From an uncultured SAR116 cluster alpha proteobacterium (GTDB lineage: Bacteria > Pseudomonadota > Alphaproteobacteria > Puniceispirillales > Marisalimonadaceae): DNA of 35,264 bases. Position 1 is the stretch's first letter. Every line of letters starts with the position of its first letter. The stretch lies in contig CACHVW010000009.1 in the NCBI GenBank assembly GCA_902583415.1, forward strand, positions 1 through 35,264. Direction: 5' to 3'. The position numbers were made by a program, and so were the translations under genes. Below the pieces are notes generated by a model. It was not told the DNA's origin. It saw only the letters and a program-made list of their open reading frames with translations, and searched no databases. This document shows, one piece after another, positions 8,522-16,307 of the stretch.

Positions 8522-9061
8522 CTAATTAGCTGCTTCATTAATAATTTCGTCAACTACACTATGCCCTCGTTTGGCCACCAAGAAAGATCTAACCATATCC
8601 ATAACAACAATTTTGTCTTGATTTTTACCAATATGTCTTACCTTCACAATACCTTGTGTGGGTCTTGATTTTGATTCTCTTTTGTCTAAAACTTCAGTTT
8701 CAGAATATAATGTATCACCAACAAACACAGGTGCAGGTATTTTTATTTCTTCCCATCCCAAATTAGCTATTGCTTTTTGGCTAGTACCGCTAACACACAT
8801 TCCTGTTACGAGAGCTAGAGTAAAAGCCGAATTTACCAAATATTTTCCAAACTCAGATTTAGATGCATAATTTGCATCAAAGTGAATTGGGTGAGTATTC
8901 ATTGTTAAATTTGTAAACCATATATTGTCAGCCTCGCTTACTGTCCTACCAGGCCAATGCTCATAAACATCACCTACTTGAAAATCTTCAAAATATCTAC
9001 CTGGATCTTCTCTATACCTTTGGGGTCCTATTTTTTTAATTCCATAAGAATTTTCATCCAT
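8522..9061 (-). CDS. MaoC-like (hot dog) acyl-CoA hydratase/dehydratase
   Basis: The 179-residue single hot-dog protein resembles the MaoC group that acts on branched dicarboxyl-CoA esters such as mesaconyl-CoA. Seen features are FEDFQVGDVYEHWPGRTVSEADN, LTMNTHPIHFDA at about 52-63, and PVFVGDTLYSETEV. In classical MaoC/R-hydratases the motif is D-x-NP-x-H. Here the Asp position is Asn55, while His60 is kept. A GGGAGG ribosome site inside the end of the lyase gene sits five bases from the ATG, and the two genes abut with no gap, so they are surely co-transcribed. The likely job is hydration or dehydration of the CoA ester cleaved by the CitE-like lyase (inference). Confidence 0.88.
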   Translation of the reverse strand: MDENSYGIKKIGPQRYREDPGRYFEDFQVGDVYEHWPGRTVSEADNIWFTNLTMNTHPIHFDANYASKSEFGKYLVNSAFTLALVTGMCVSGTSQKAIANLGWEEIKIPAPVFVGDTLYSETEVLDKRESKSRPTQGIVKVRHIGKNQDKIVVMDMVRSFLVAKRGHSVVDEIINEAAN

Positions 9062-9874
9062 TTAAACCTCCCTTGATATAATCAGTCTTGCAACCGCTAA
9101 CACAGGTGCATCAACCATTTTACCTTGATATTTAAAAGCACCAGAACCTGCTGTTTTTGCTTCTTCTAAAACACCTTTTGCCCATTCAAGTTCTTCTGTT
9201 GTCGGTCTGTAAGCATCATGAATAGGTTTAATTTGATCTGGATGTATAGCAAAACGTCCTTTAAAACCCATAGTTTTGATATGTAATGTCTCTTCTCTAC
9301 ATCCATCAGGATCTCTGAAATCTAGCCAGACACCGTCAAGAGCAAGAGTATTGTATAATGCGGCAGCATTAATTATTTTACCCCTCCCATATGTTAAACT
9401 AGCTTTACCCATATCACCCCCGGTCGATGCGCAATAGTCAGCTGACCCAAATCCGATGCCAGAAAACTCTATATTTGAACAATCCCAACTTTCAATCGTC
9501 GCGATACCTCGCGGCGTTTCAACTTGAGGTAAAATTAATATATTAGTTCCAAGATCCTTTAAAAAAGCTCTGCATTCATCAGCAGACTCTATTTTAGGAA
9601 TGGCAATAGAGTAAGGAAGAGAGGGTAAAGATCTTAACATTGTTATATCATGTTGATATTCTTCAGTATCCAAAGCATTAATGCGCAACAAAAGCTTATC
9701 TGCTTGACCGTCATAATTTCTATTTGCTAGATCAGCAAAATTAGATCTTCCAATAGCTTTATTTTCATGTGCTAAACCATCTTCTAAATCGAAAATAACT
9801 TTATCAGCACCAGATCCTATAGCCTTTGGTAACCTCTCAATTTTATCCGTTGGTAAAAATAAAATACTTCTCAA
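9062..9874 (-). CDS. CitE-like CoA-ester lyase (HpcH/HpaI family; citramalyl/malyl-CoA lyase type)
   Basis: The 270-residue TIM-barrel lyase has family motifs in order: RSILFLPTD, GADKVIFDLEDG, LLLRINALD, the metal-binding Glu in LPQVETPRGI, GIGFGSADYCASTGGDM, and RFAIHPDQI. Members cleave malyl-, methylmalyl- or citramalyl-CoA, with Mg2+, to an acyl-CoA plus a keto acid. I chose a TTG start at 9874. It has AGGAG six bases upstream and lies 16 bases after the stop of the preceding gene, and it begins the protein at the conserved RSILF. The upstream ATG at 9931 would overlap the CoA-transferase by 41 bases and add 19 atypical residues. Between a CoA-transferase and MaoC hydratases, citramalyl-CoA cleavage to acetyl-CoA and pyruvate is the best guess. 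Confidence 0.88.
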   Translation of the reverse strand: MRSILFLPTDKIERLPKAIGSGADKVIFDLEDGLAHENKAIGRSNFADLANRNYDGQADKLLLRINALDTEEYQHDITMLRSLPSLPYSIAIPKIESADECRAFLKDLGTNILILPQVETPRGIATIESWDCSNIEFSGIGFGSADYCASTGGDMGKASLTYGRGKIINAAALYNTLALDGVWLDFRDPDGCREETLHIKTMGFKGRFAIHPDQIKPIHDAYRPTTEELEWAKGVLEEAKTAGSGAFKYQGKMVDAPVLAVARLIISREV

Positions 9875-9890
9875 ATCTATCTCCTGTTTT

Positions 9891-11045
9891 TTAAGAACTA
9901 AATTCAGCCCTAATTTTTTTTCCATGTTCATCTAATTCAGGCATTTTATTCACTTCTGGTAAAAAATTGTCATGGATTGCCCCTGGACCTAATACTTTTA
10001 CATTGCCGTTTTTAGTTTCAATCTCTAAAAAATTGTTTTGAGGATGGTTTTTTAGTTGTTCCATATCAGAAATTCTTCCATAAGCAACGCTTGCTTCTTC
10101 AAGTTTTTCAATTAACTCCTCACGTTCAAAAGTAATAAATTTATCTTGAATAATTTTTTCTGTTAATTCTCGATTGGCGACACGATCTGAGTTAGTTTTA
10201 AAGCGAGTGTCATTAACCATAGTTTCGTCATCTAATACAATTTTACATAATTTCACCCATTCTCGATCATTTTGTATAGCAATTAAAATAGTCAAATTAT
10301 CCTTACAATTATATGCACCATAAGGAACGATTATTGGATGAGTCATGCCATTTCTTTTTGGGATTTTTTTATTATAAACATAACCTAGATAGAAAGGGTT
10401 CATCCAATCTGCGAGGGAATTAAACATAGAGACTGAAATGTGTCTACCTTTTCCACTAATACTTCTCTTGATAAGTGCTTGCAAAATTGCCTGATAAGCT
10501 GTCATTCCTGCAGATATGTCACAGACTGATGGTCCAACCTTTGCCCTTCCATCAACCCCAGCTTTATCTGGTAAGCCAGTTATATCAATAACACCAGTTT
10601 CAGCTTGAATTAACATATCATAAGCTTTTTGGTTTTTATATGGTCCTTCGTCTCCAAATCCAGAAATAGAACATGTAATTAAAGATGGATATTTTTTTCT
10701 TAATTCATCTAAATTTAAACCAAGACGGTCAAACGCACCTGGTGCTAAATTTTGGATTAAAATATCGGATTTTGAAATAACATTCTCAAAAATTTTAAAA
10801 TCTTCACTGTTTTTAAGGTCCAAAGCAATAGACTCTTTTCCTCTATTTAACCAAACAAAATAAGCGCTATTTCCAAGTGCATTGCTGTCATAGTTTCTGG
10901 CAAAATCACCTTCAGGTCTCTCAACTTTTATAACTCTGGCACCTGCATCTGCCAGTCTACACGATGTGTAGGGGGCTGCCACAGCTTGCTCAACTGTTAC
11001 AACTAATAAACCCTCTAAATCCTTTCCAGAATTTTGTCTTTCCAT
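9891..11045 (-). CDS. family III CoA-transferase, itaconate/succinyl-CoA-type candidate
   Basis: The 384-residue CaiB/BaiF protein opens with LEGLLVVTVEQAVAAPYTSC, then RLADAGARVIKVERPEGDFARNYD and VWLNRGKESIALDLK. The VEQAVAAP and DFARNYD pattern is what I recall from the itaconate and malate CoA-transferase subgroup. The catalytic Asp lies in GPSVCDISAG (about residue 176). I placed the start at the ATG at 11045, which shares a base with the TGA stop of the upstream MmgE/PrpD gene (TGATG); a GTG one codon earlier is also possible. The coupling implies translation with its upstream neighbour. The likely role is activation of an imported C5 dicarboxylate using succinyl-CoA (inference from subgroup resemblance and context). 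Confidence 0.85.
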   Translation of the reverse strand: MERQNSGKDLEGLLVVTVEQAVAAPYTSCRLADAGARVIKVERPEGDFARNYDSNALGNSAYFVWLNRGKESIALDLKNSEDFKIFENVISKSDILIQNLAPGAFDRLGLNLDELRKKYPSLITCSISGFGDEGPYKNQKAYDMLIQAETGVIDITGLPDKAGVDGRAKVGPSVCDISAGMTAYQAILQALIKRSISGKGRHISVSMFNSLADWMNPFYLGYVYNKKIPKRNGMTHPIIVPYGAYNCKDNLTILIAIQNDREWVKLCKIVLDDETMVNDTRFKTNSDRVANRELTEKIIQDKFITFEREELIEKLEEASVAYGRISDMEQLKNHPQNNFLEIETKNGNVKVLGPGAIHDNFLPEVNKMPELDEHGKKIRAEFSS

Positions 11046-12364
11046 CACCTAACCAAACAATCTACTAAAGAGGCAACTTTAATTTCAGAGGGAGCGTTTA
11101 ACATTTTAGAAATTTCATGAGATCTATTTTTTGATAGTAATGAAGCAGATTTGTTAAAAATTTTATTTTCCAAAATATTTTGATCAATCTTGTCTGATAA
11201 ATCATGTTTATTTTTTATATCTCTAGTTCCATCTTTAATAGAAATTAAAGACTGAGTATTAGTTAATTTATCATTAGGTATAACCGTTACCTTATCCCTA
11301 ACATTATTAATCTTTTCATCAAAACAAATATCATCGTTATACGTCCCTAAGTCGGCTGTATCTTTTCCATAAATTGACATGGCTGCTGTTAATTTATATG
11401 AAAATTTTGATTCCAAACCAGTTTTAGGTTCTTGAATATTACAAACTTTAAGCCAAGAAGGATTAGTTTCAATTGCAATTTCTTCTATTGATTCAGGATT
11501 AAAGTTATTTTCTTGTTTCAATTCTTCAAGAGCTTCAAGGAAAGAGTGAAGACCATGACAACAAGCGTGGAATTTATACTTAATTTCAGGAAACAGGAAG
11601 TCTGTTCCTAAATTTTCTACAGCTCTTGTAGGAGTTTTGTTATCCCAACCATGAGTTTGAAAAAAACCTTGATCACACTCAATACCATCTTCTCTCGACA
11701 CAAACCCAAGTTTAGATAATTTGGCGGCCTCAATACCATTTGATGCTGCCATTCCTGCGTGATATGGTTTACCCATAGTACCAAATTGGGATTTAATTCC
11801 AGATGCTCTTGTAGAAACCAAACCAAGCGCGTTTATTGTCTGGTCCTCGCTCAAATTTAGTAATTTTGATGCAACAATTGTTGCACCAAATGATCCGCTT
11901 GTAGCAGTTTGATGGAACCCCGCGTTATAATGAGAATAGCCTAAGATATGACCAATTCTAGTAGAGACTTCAACTCCAGCCATATACGCAAGTAATAAAT
12001 CTTCTATAGATAATTCTAATTCTTCGCCTAAGGCTAAAGCAGTTGGTAATGCACTTGAAGTTGGATGACCAACAAAAAGAAAGTGAGTGTCATCATAATC
12101 TAATGCATGACCAGTAGCTCCATTAGCTAAAGCTGCGCCTCTTGATGAAACGTTATATCCAGTTGAAATCACTCGCGCTTGATTAACGCCATTTTCTTCT
12201 TTAACCATTTCAGAAACTATTTTTGAAACCGGTTCTTGTTTTGCTGCATAGGCTACTCCACACCAATCTAGTATTGACATCTTGGTAAAAAACTTCATTT
12301 CATCGTTGAAACTGTCTAATTTTGTATTAAATCCATAACTACCAAATAATTTTGTAATCGACAT
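11045..12364 (-). CDS. MmgE/PrpD family protein (second of three)
   Basis: This 439-residue member of the MmgE/PrpD family has the marks NGATGHALDYDDTH, GFHQTATSGSFGA, and the loop STRASGIKSQFGTMGKPYHAGMAASNG. It is clearly paralogous to, but diverged from, the copies at 1358 and 26104. The ribosome site AAGGA lies six bases before the ATG. It is inside the operon, between the Ich-like hydratase (20 bases) and the CoA-transferase (one-base overlap), so it probably acts on the same substrate family. Known members dehydrate methylcitrate, decarboxylate cis-aconitate to itaconate, or isomerise. In an itaconate-type cluster a role in substrate isomerisation or supply is possible but unproven. Confidence 0.9.
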   Translation of the reverse strand: MSITKLFGSYGFNTKLDSFNDEMKFFTKMSILDWCGVAYAAKQEPVSKIVSEMVKEENGVNQARVISTGYNVSSRGAALANGATGHALDYDDTHFLFVGHPTSSALPTALALGEELELSIEDLLLAYMAGVEVSTRIGHILGYSHYNAGFHQTATSGSFGATIVASKLLNLSEDQTINALGLVSTRASGIKSQFGTMGKPYHAGMAASNGIEAAKLSKLGFVSREDGIECDQGFFQTHGWDNKTPTRAVENLGTDFLFPEIKYKFHACCHGLHSFLEALEELKQENNFNPESIEEIAIETNPSWLKVCNIQEPKTGLESKFSYKLTAAMSIYGKDTADLGTYNDDICFDEKINNVRDKVTVIPNDKLTNTQSLISIKDGTRDIKNKHDLSDKIDQNILENKIFNKSASLLSKNRSHEISKMLNAPSEIKVASLVDCLVR

Positions 12365-12384
12365 AATCTATCCTTCCCCTAAAA

Positions 12385-13242
12385 CTATTGAAAACGTGCT
12401 TCAGCTTGCATGGTCATTCCTGAACCCTTTACTGCACCCCAACAACTAACACTTCCATCAGTATTTTCCTTTGCACCGATGATATAATCGCTATTTGCAA
12501 AAACAGGGGCCATAACTTTATGACTAAATGATGTTACAGTCTTACCTTTAAGCTTTTCAGCTGCCCTTAATAAAAAAGTAGCTTGCAAGGGACCGTGAAC
12601 AATTAAATCAGGATAGTTCTCTTCATTTTTAGTATATGGATAGTCATAATGTATCCTATGACCTACAAAACCAATTGCTGAATACCGGAACAAAATTGTT
12701 GGATGCATAAAAATAGTTTCTGTATAATCTGCATCTTCAGGTATTGTGTCTGACACACCAGAACCACCTCCTGCTTTAGTTACATCTCTATAAACAATAT
12801 TATGAAGTTCATGCAATCTTACCTCTTCATTAACTAAAAATTCATACTCTGCAGTAACAAAACAAAGCTGTCCTGTCCTACCTTCCTTTAATTTTATATC
12901 AGCTACCTTAGATTTTTTTATTACTTTATCACCTACTCTTAGAGGTCTAATTACTTTGATCTGACTGCCTGCCCACATTCTTCTAGGAAGTGGGACTGGA
13001 GGCAAAAAATCACCTCTAGCTGGATGAGAGTCCACACCAAGTTCATCATTTTTTTTTAAATCCCATCCTAACATCCAATGCAGACCAGAGGTTGCATCCT
13101 CCCCAATTTTAGGATCACCTGGATCAATATTTAATGTTGCTCTGTACCTCTGTTCAACAATTGGTGTGAGGTAATCTGTTACAGTCTCTATATTACCTAA
13201 CCATTTATTTAAATGATTAATATCAAGCGCTTCATTTTCCAT
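12385..13242 (-). CDS. mesaconyl-C4-CoA/itaconyl-CoA hydratase-like protein (HTD2/MaoC-type, double hot dog)
   Basis: The 285-residue protein has a divergent N-terminal hot-dog half (DYLTPIVEQRYRATL, PPVPLPRRMWAGS) and a C-terminal half with the diagnostic block FRYSAIGFVGHRIHYD, then LIVHGPLQATFLL. I recall this arrangement from mesaconyl-C4-CoA hydratase of the 3-hydroxypropionate bicycle and itaconyl-CoA hydratase of Pseudomonas. Length is right for that group. The reaction would be reversible hydration of an unsaturated C5-dicarboxyl-CoA to citramalyl-CoA. It is the first gene of the minus-strand operon, facing the plus-strand tautomerase gene across 96 bases. AAAGG precedes the ATG. The exact substrate (itaconyl versus mesaconyl) cannot be told by eye. 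Confidence 0.85.
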   Translation of the reverse strand: MENEALDINHLNKWLGNIETVTDYLTPIVEQRYRATLNIDPGDPKIGEDATSGLHWMLGWDLKKNDELGVDSHPARGDFLPPVPLPRRMWAGSQIKVIRPLRVGDKVIKKSKVADIKLKEGRTGQLCFVTAEYEFLVNEEVRLHELHNIVYRDVTKAGGGSGVSDTIPEDADYTETIFMHPTILFRYSAIGFVGHRIHYDYPYTKNEENYPDLIVHGPLQATFLLRAAEKLKGKTVTSFSHKVMAPVFANSDYIIGAKENTDGSVSCWGAVKGSGMTMQAEARFQ

Positions 13243-13268
13243 TTGCCGAACCTTTATTTTAAGAATAT

Positions 13269-13297
13269 TTGAAACTATTAAATATAAAAATTATATT
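13269..13297 (+). promoter_or_regulatory. sigma70-like promoter for the 13339-16305 genes
   Basis: TTGAAA at 13269-13274 and TATATT at 13292-13297 are separated by exactly 17 bases, about 40 bases upstream of the first plus-strand ATG. This is a near-consensus housekeeping promoter in a divergent gap. The surrounding AT richness lowers confidence. Confidence 0.5.
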
Positions 13298-13305
13298 AAT
13301 ATCAA
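13277..13305 (-). promoter_or_regulatory. sigma70-like promoter for the C5-acid operon
   Basis: On the minus strand TTGATA (13305-13300) and TTTAAT (13282-13277) are 17 bases apart, about 35 bases upstream of the ich-like ATG at 13242. It overlaps the plus-strand promoter almost completely, so the two operons may compete or be co-controlled. Chance matches in AT-rich DNA are possible. Confidence 0.4.
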
Positions 13306-13338
13306 TTAATAAAATATTTATGTGATAGGAACTTCGAA

Positions 13339-13683
13339 ATGCCTTCTTTAATTTTACATATGGATGAAATCTTAGAAAACACTTTTGATATTTCTGCAGT
13401 TAAAAGAATAGAAAGAAGTATAATAGATATTATTCAGGAAGAGTTAGAGGCAGAAAAAAACAACTGTCAAATTATATGGGTTAAGAGTAAAATAATTTCC
13501 TCAAATTATAAAATTTTTGGTGAATTAAAGTTTAGAGATAAAGAGACTAGAAATATAGACAAAAGAAATAAATGTTTAAAAAGAATTGGTAAAATTTTAC
13601 AGAATAAATTTAATGTTTTTATAAGGCTAAGGGCATTCTCAATCCAAGATGCATCAATAACAGCACTAGATCTAGAAAATTAA
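13339..13683 (+). CDS. tautomerase-superfamily protein, 5-carboxymethyl-2-hydroxymuconate isomerase-like
   Basis: The 114-residue protein starts MPSLILHMDEIL. Proline directly after Met is the hallmark of the tautomerase superfamily, where processed N-terminal Pro is the catalytic base. Length and the opening fit the CHMI (HpaF) group rather than the 60-residue 4-oxalocrotonate tautomerases. The rest is diverged and Lys/Ile-rich. AGGA lies eight bases before the ATG. It leads a plus-strand series with a crotonase, a PcaB-like lyase and a thioesterase, so it may isomerise an unsaturated keto or dicarboxylic acid in that route. The family call is moderately sure; the substrate is unknown. Confidence 0.6.
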   Translation: MPSLILHMDEILENTFDISAVKRIERSIIDIIQEELEAEKNNCQIIWVKSKIISSNYKIFGELKFRDKETRNIDKRNKCLKRIGKILQNKFNVFIRLRAFSIQDASITALDLEN

Positions 13684-13718
13684 AATTGTATTTCAAGTAA
13701 CAGAAAAAAGGGCCAGTA

Positions 13719-14510
13719 ATGAGTGAAAATATTGTATTAACAAGTGTAAATGAAAGAGGAATTGCTGAAGTGATTTTGAATCGTCCAGAAAGAAATAATG
13801 CATATAACGGGGATATGATTATTAAATTAATCAAAAGCTTTGAAACTTTATATAAAAATAATTCTGTAAGAGTAGTCCTAATTAAAGGTAATGGAAAACA
13901 TTTTCAAGCAGGAGCTGACTTACAATGGCTTAAAGAAATTGGTAATCTTAGTCAAAAAGAAAATATAGAGGTTTCAAAGAAAACAGCTTCGGCGATTCAA
14001 GGTCTTACAAAGTTCCCTAAACCAACAATTGCCTTGATCCATGGAGGATGCTTTGGAGGTGGAACAGGAATTGCCGCAGCCGCTGATATAGTAATAGCTA
14101 GTGAAGATGCTATCTTTTCTATTTCTGAAGCTAAATGGGGTGTAATGGCAGGAATAATAATACCTCATTTAAACGCAAGTATTGGGGTGAGAAATGTAAG
14201 AAGATATGCTCTTACATGTGAGCGTTTTAATGCTAGTCAAGCCAAGGAAATGGGTTTAGTTCACCAAGTTTGTAGAACCGGTGACCTTGAAAATGCAGTT
14301 AAACACGTTATTGAGGATTTGTTGATGTGCGCTCCAGATGCACTAGAGGCTACAAAAAGAAGAACTTTAATTGAAAGCGGTTTAATGTTATCAGATGAAA
14401 AATTTGACGAACTTGTTTTTGAACATTCTCAAAAAAGGATGACTGATGAAGCAAAAGAGGGCCTAAATAGTTTTCTTGAGAAAAGAACTGCATCTTGGTA
14501 TCAAAATTAA
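13719..14510 (+). CDS. enoyl-CoA hydratase/isomerase family protein (methylglutaconyl-CoA hydratase-like)
   Basis: The 263-residue crotonase-fold protein has the CoA-binding opening (ILNRPERNNAYN), the AGADLQWLKE loop at about 66-75, and the oxyanion region HGGCFGGGTGIAAAADIVIA. Of the two glutamates used by classical enoyl-CoA hydratase (rat Glu144 and Glu164), the first position is Gly in GGGTG, while the second is kept in ISEAKWG. The AGADL-WL and RRYALTCERF patterns recall methylglutaconyl/isohexenylglutaconyl-CoA hydratases. AAGGG lies six bases before the ATG. It is 35 bases after the tautomerase gene and 18 before the PcaB-like gene. The reaction may be hydration, isomerisation or retro-aldol cleavage. 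Confidence 0.88.
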   Translation: MSENIVLTSVNERGIAEVILNRPERNNAYNGDMIIKLIKSFETLYKNNSVRVVLIKGNGKHFQAGADLQWLKEIGNLSQKENIEVSKKTASAIQGLTKFPKPTIALIHGGCFGGGTGIAAAADIVIASEDAIFSISEAKWGVMAGIIIPHLNASIGVRNVRRYALTCERFNASQAKEMGLVHQVCRTGDLENAVKHVIEDLLMCAPDALEATKRRTLIESGLMLSDEKFDELVFEHSQKRMTDEAKEGLNSFLEKRTASWYQN

Positions 14511-14528
14511 AATTATAGGAAATATAAA

Positions 14529-15884
14529 ATGCCTGCTTTAGTAACAAATTCAAAAATATGGGGAGAAATGTTTGGTACTAAAGAAATGCATTTCTTATTT
14601 TCTGATGAGGGTACTACACAGTTATATTTGGATGTAGAAGCGGCTTTAGCAAGATCACAGTCGAAGTTAAATATTATACCAAAAGAAGCTGGGGAAAAAA
14701 TAACCCAAGCAGCAAAAGTTGATATAATTGATTGGGAGAAACTTGAAAAAAGGACAGCTATAGTTGGATATCCAATTCTTCCATTGGTAGAACAACTAAG
14801 TGAAAAAGTTGAAGGCAACTTTGGACAATTTTGTCATTGGGGTGCTACAACACAAGATATTATGGACACATCAGACGTCCTTCAAATTAGAAAAGGTCTT
14901 GAATTATTATCTAAAGACCTAAAGTCAATTTCAAATGCTTTAGAAAAAATTGTTGAGCATCATATTAAAACACCTATGGCTGGTAGAACCCATTTGCAAC
15001 ATGCTTTACCTATATCATTTGGTTATAAGGCATCTACTTGGTTATCTGGAATAGATAGACATCACAAAAGACTAGAAGAAATGAAGAAACGTATTTTCAA
15101 TGTTTCATTTTTTGGAGCAGCAGGAACACTTGCTTCTTTAGGAGAACATGATGGTCTTAAGACACAGTCAACTCTTGCAGAAGAATTGGATCTGAATGTA
15201 CCTGACGTTAGTTGGCATTCTATTAGAGATAATTTTTGTGAAGTAACTGGTTGGCTTTCAATGGTCGCCGCATCACTTGGTAAAATAGCTTATGATGTGA
15301 TGTTAATGATGCAAACAGAAACACAAGAAGTGGCTGAACCATATCTTCACGGACGGGGTTCTTCTTCAACAATGCCTCAAAAAAGAAATCCTATTTCTTC
15401 AGAGGTAATGCTGGCTTGTTCAAAACTATTAAGAGAACATCATTCTTCTATGCTAGATGCTATGGTCCTTGATCATGAAAGAGCTACAGGTCAATGGCAT
15501 GTAGAATGGCATGCAATACCTAACGCTTTTTTGATTGCTTCTTCATCTTTTAACTCAGCTAAATATCTTTTAGAAGGTTTAGAAATTTCACCTGAAAAAA
15601 TGAAAGAAAATATTTATAAAACCAATGGGTTAATTGTTGCAGAGTCTGTTATGATGGCCCTCGCACCCAAGATGGGAAGACAAATTGCACACGATTTAGT
15701 TTATGACTGTTGTAGAGAATCAATCAAAAAAAACATATCATTTATAGATACGTTGTTAAAAAATAAAGAAATTTCAAACTTTTTTAATGAGCAAGATTTG
15801 TTAAAAATTATAGATCCATCTAATTATTTAGGAGCAGCTCCTACTATGGCACAGAGACTTTTAGACAATAGAAAGTTACCCTAA
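14529..15884 (+). CDS. pcaB: fumarase/aspartase-superfamily lyase, 3-carboxy-cis,cis-muconate cycloisomerase-like
   Basis: The 451-residue protein is in the adenylosuccinate lyase/PcaB branch of the fumarase superfamily. Seen are GATTQDIMDTSDVLQIR at about 106-122, AGRTHLQHALPISFG, and the superfamily signature GSSSTMPQKRNP. PcaB turns 3-carboxy-cis,cis-muconate into 4-carboxymuconolactone. That step directly follows protocatechuate 3,4-dioxygenase, whose genes lie about 15 kb away at 30928-32242. That link supports PcaB, but the neighbours here are a crotonase and a thioesterase rather than other pca genes, so a different aminoacid- or dicarboxylate-adduct lyase is possible. AGGAA lies eight bases before the ATG. 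Confidence 0.75.
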   Translation: MPALVTNSKIWGEMFGTKEMHFLFSDEGTTQLYLDVEAALARSQSKLNIIPKEAGEKITQAAKVDIIDWEKLEKRTAIVGYPILPLVEQLSEKVEGNFGQFCHWGATTQDIMDTSDVLQIRKGLELLSKDLKSISNALEKIVEHHIKTPMAGRTHLQHALPISFGYKASTWLSGIDRHHKRLEEMKKRIFNVSFFGAAGTLASLGEHDGLKTQSTLAEELDLNVPDVSWHSIRDNFCEVTGWLSMVAASLGKIAYDVMLMMQTETQEVAEPYLHGRGSSSTMPQKRNPISSEVMLACSKLLREHHSSMLDAMVLDHERATGQWHVEWHAIPNAFLIASSSFNSAKYLLEGLEISPEKMKENIYKTNGLIVAESVMMALAPKMGRQIAHDLVYDCCRESIKKNISFIDTLLKNKEISNFFNEQDLLKIIDPSNYLGAAPTMAQRLLDNRKLP

Positions 15885-15888
15885 TATA

Positions 15889-16305
15889 ATGCAACAATTG
15901 ATGACAAAAGAAAGCCTTGATAAATTTTTAAATAAAGAATTTCCTCAAGTTAGCAAAAATTTTAAGATATTAGATGTAAGTGATCAATCTTTTTCAATGC
16001 TAATGTATATTACTGAGGAACATTTGAGACCAGGGGCGACAGTTTCAGGTCCAACAATGTTTTTATTGGCAGATGTAACTTTTTATTTAGCAACTTTAAG
16101 TATCATAGGACCTAAAAGTCTTACTGTTACAACTAATTGTTCAATAAATTTTTTAAGAAAACCTAATGAGAAAAATTTGACTAGTAAAGCCAGAATTTTA
16201 AAATTAGGAAAAACTTTAAGTGTAGGCGATGTTTTAATTTATTCGGAAGATATTAACGAGCCTGTTGCCCACGCTTCACTTACTTATTCTATTCCACAAA
16301 AATAA
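15889..16305 (+). CDS. PaaI-type hot-dog thioesterase family protein
   Basis: The 138-residue single hot-dog protein has the PaaI/YigI pattern: EEHLRPGATVSGPTMFLLADVTFYLATL with the conserved Asp in LLAD, then TTNCSINFLRKP and a late HASLTYSIP strand. Such proteins hydrolyse acyl-CoA thioesters in the cytoplasm. The first ATG is 4 bases after the PcaB-like stop with no clear ribosome site; an ATG four codons later is equally possible. It closes the plus-strand set and ends 2 bases before the stop of the convergent S-formylglutathione hydrolase gene. The substrate is unknown; release of CoA from a dead-end intermediate is plausible. Confidence 0.8.
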   Translation: MQQLMTKESLDKFLNKEFPQVSKNFKILDVSDQSFSMLMYITEEHLRPGATVSGPTMFLLADVTFYLATLSIIGPKSLTVTTNCSINFLRKPNEKNLTSKARILKLGKTLSVGDVLIYSEDINEPVAHASLTYSIPQK

Positions 16306-16307
16306 TT

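Noticed and set aside
13619-13834. Minus-strand 71-codon hydrophobic frame
   Set aside because: It crosses the junction of two plus-strand genes with good ribosome sites; its hydrophobicity comes from reading AT-rich codons in reverse.
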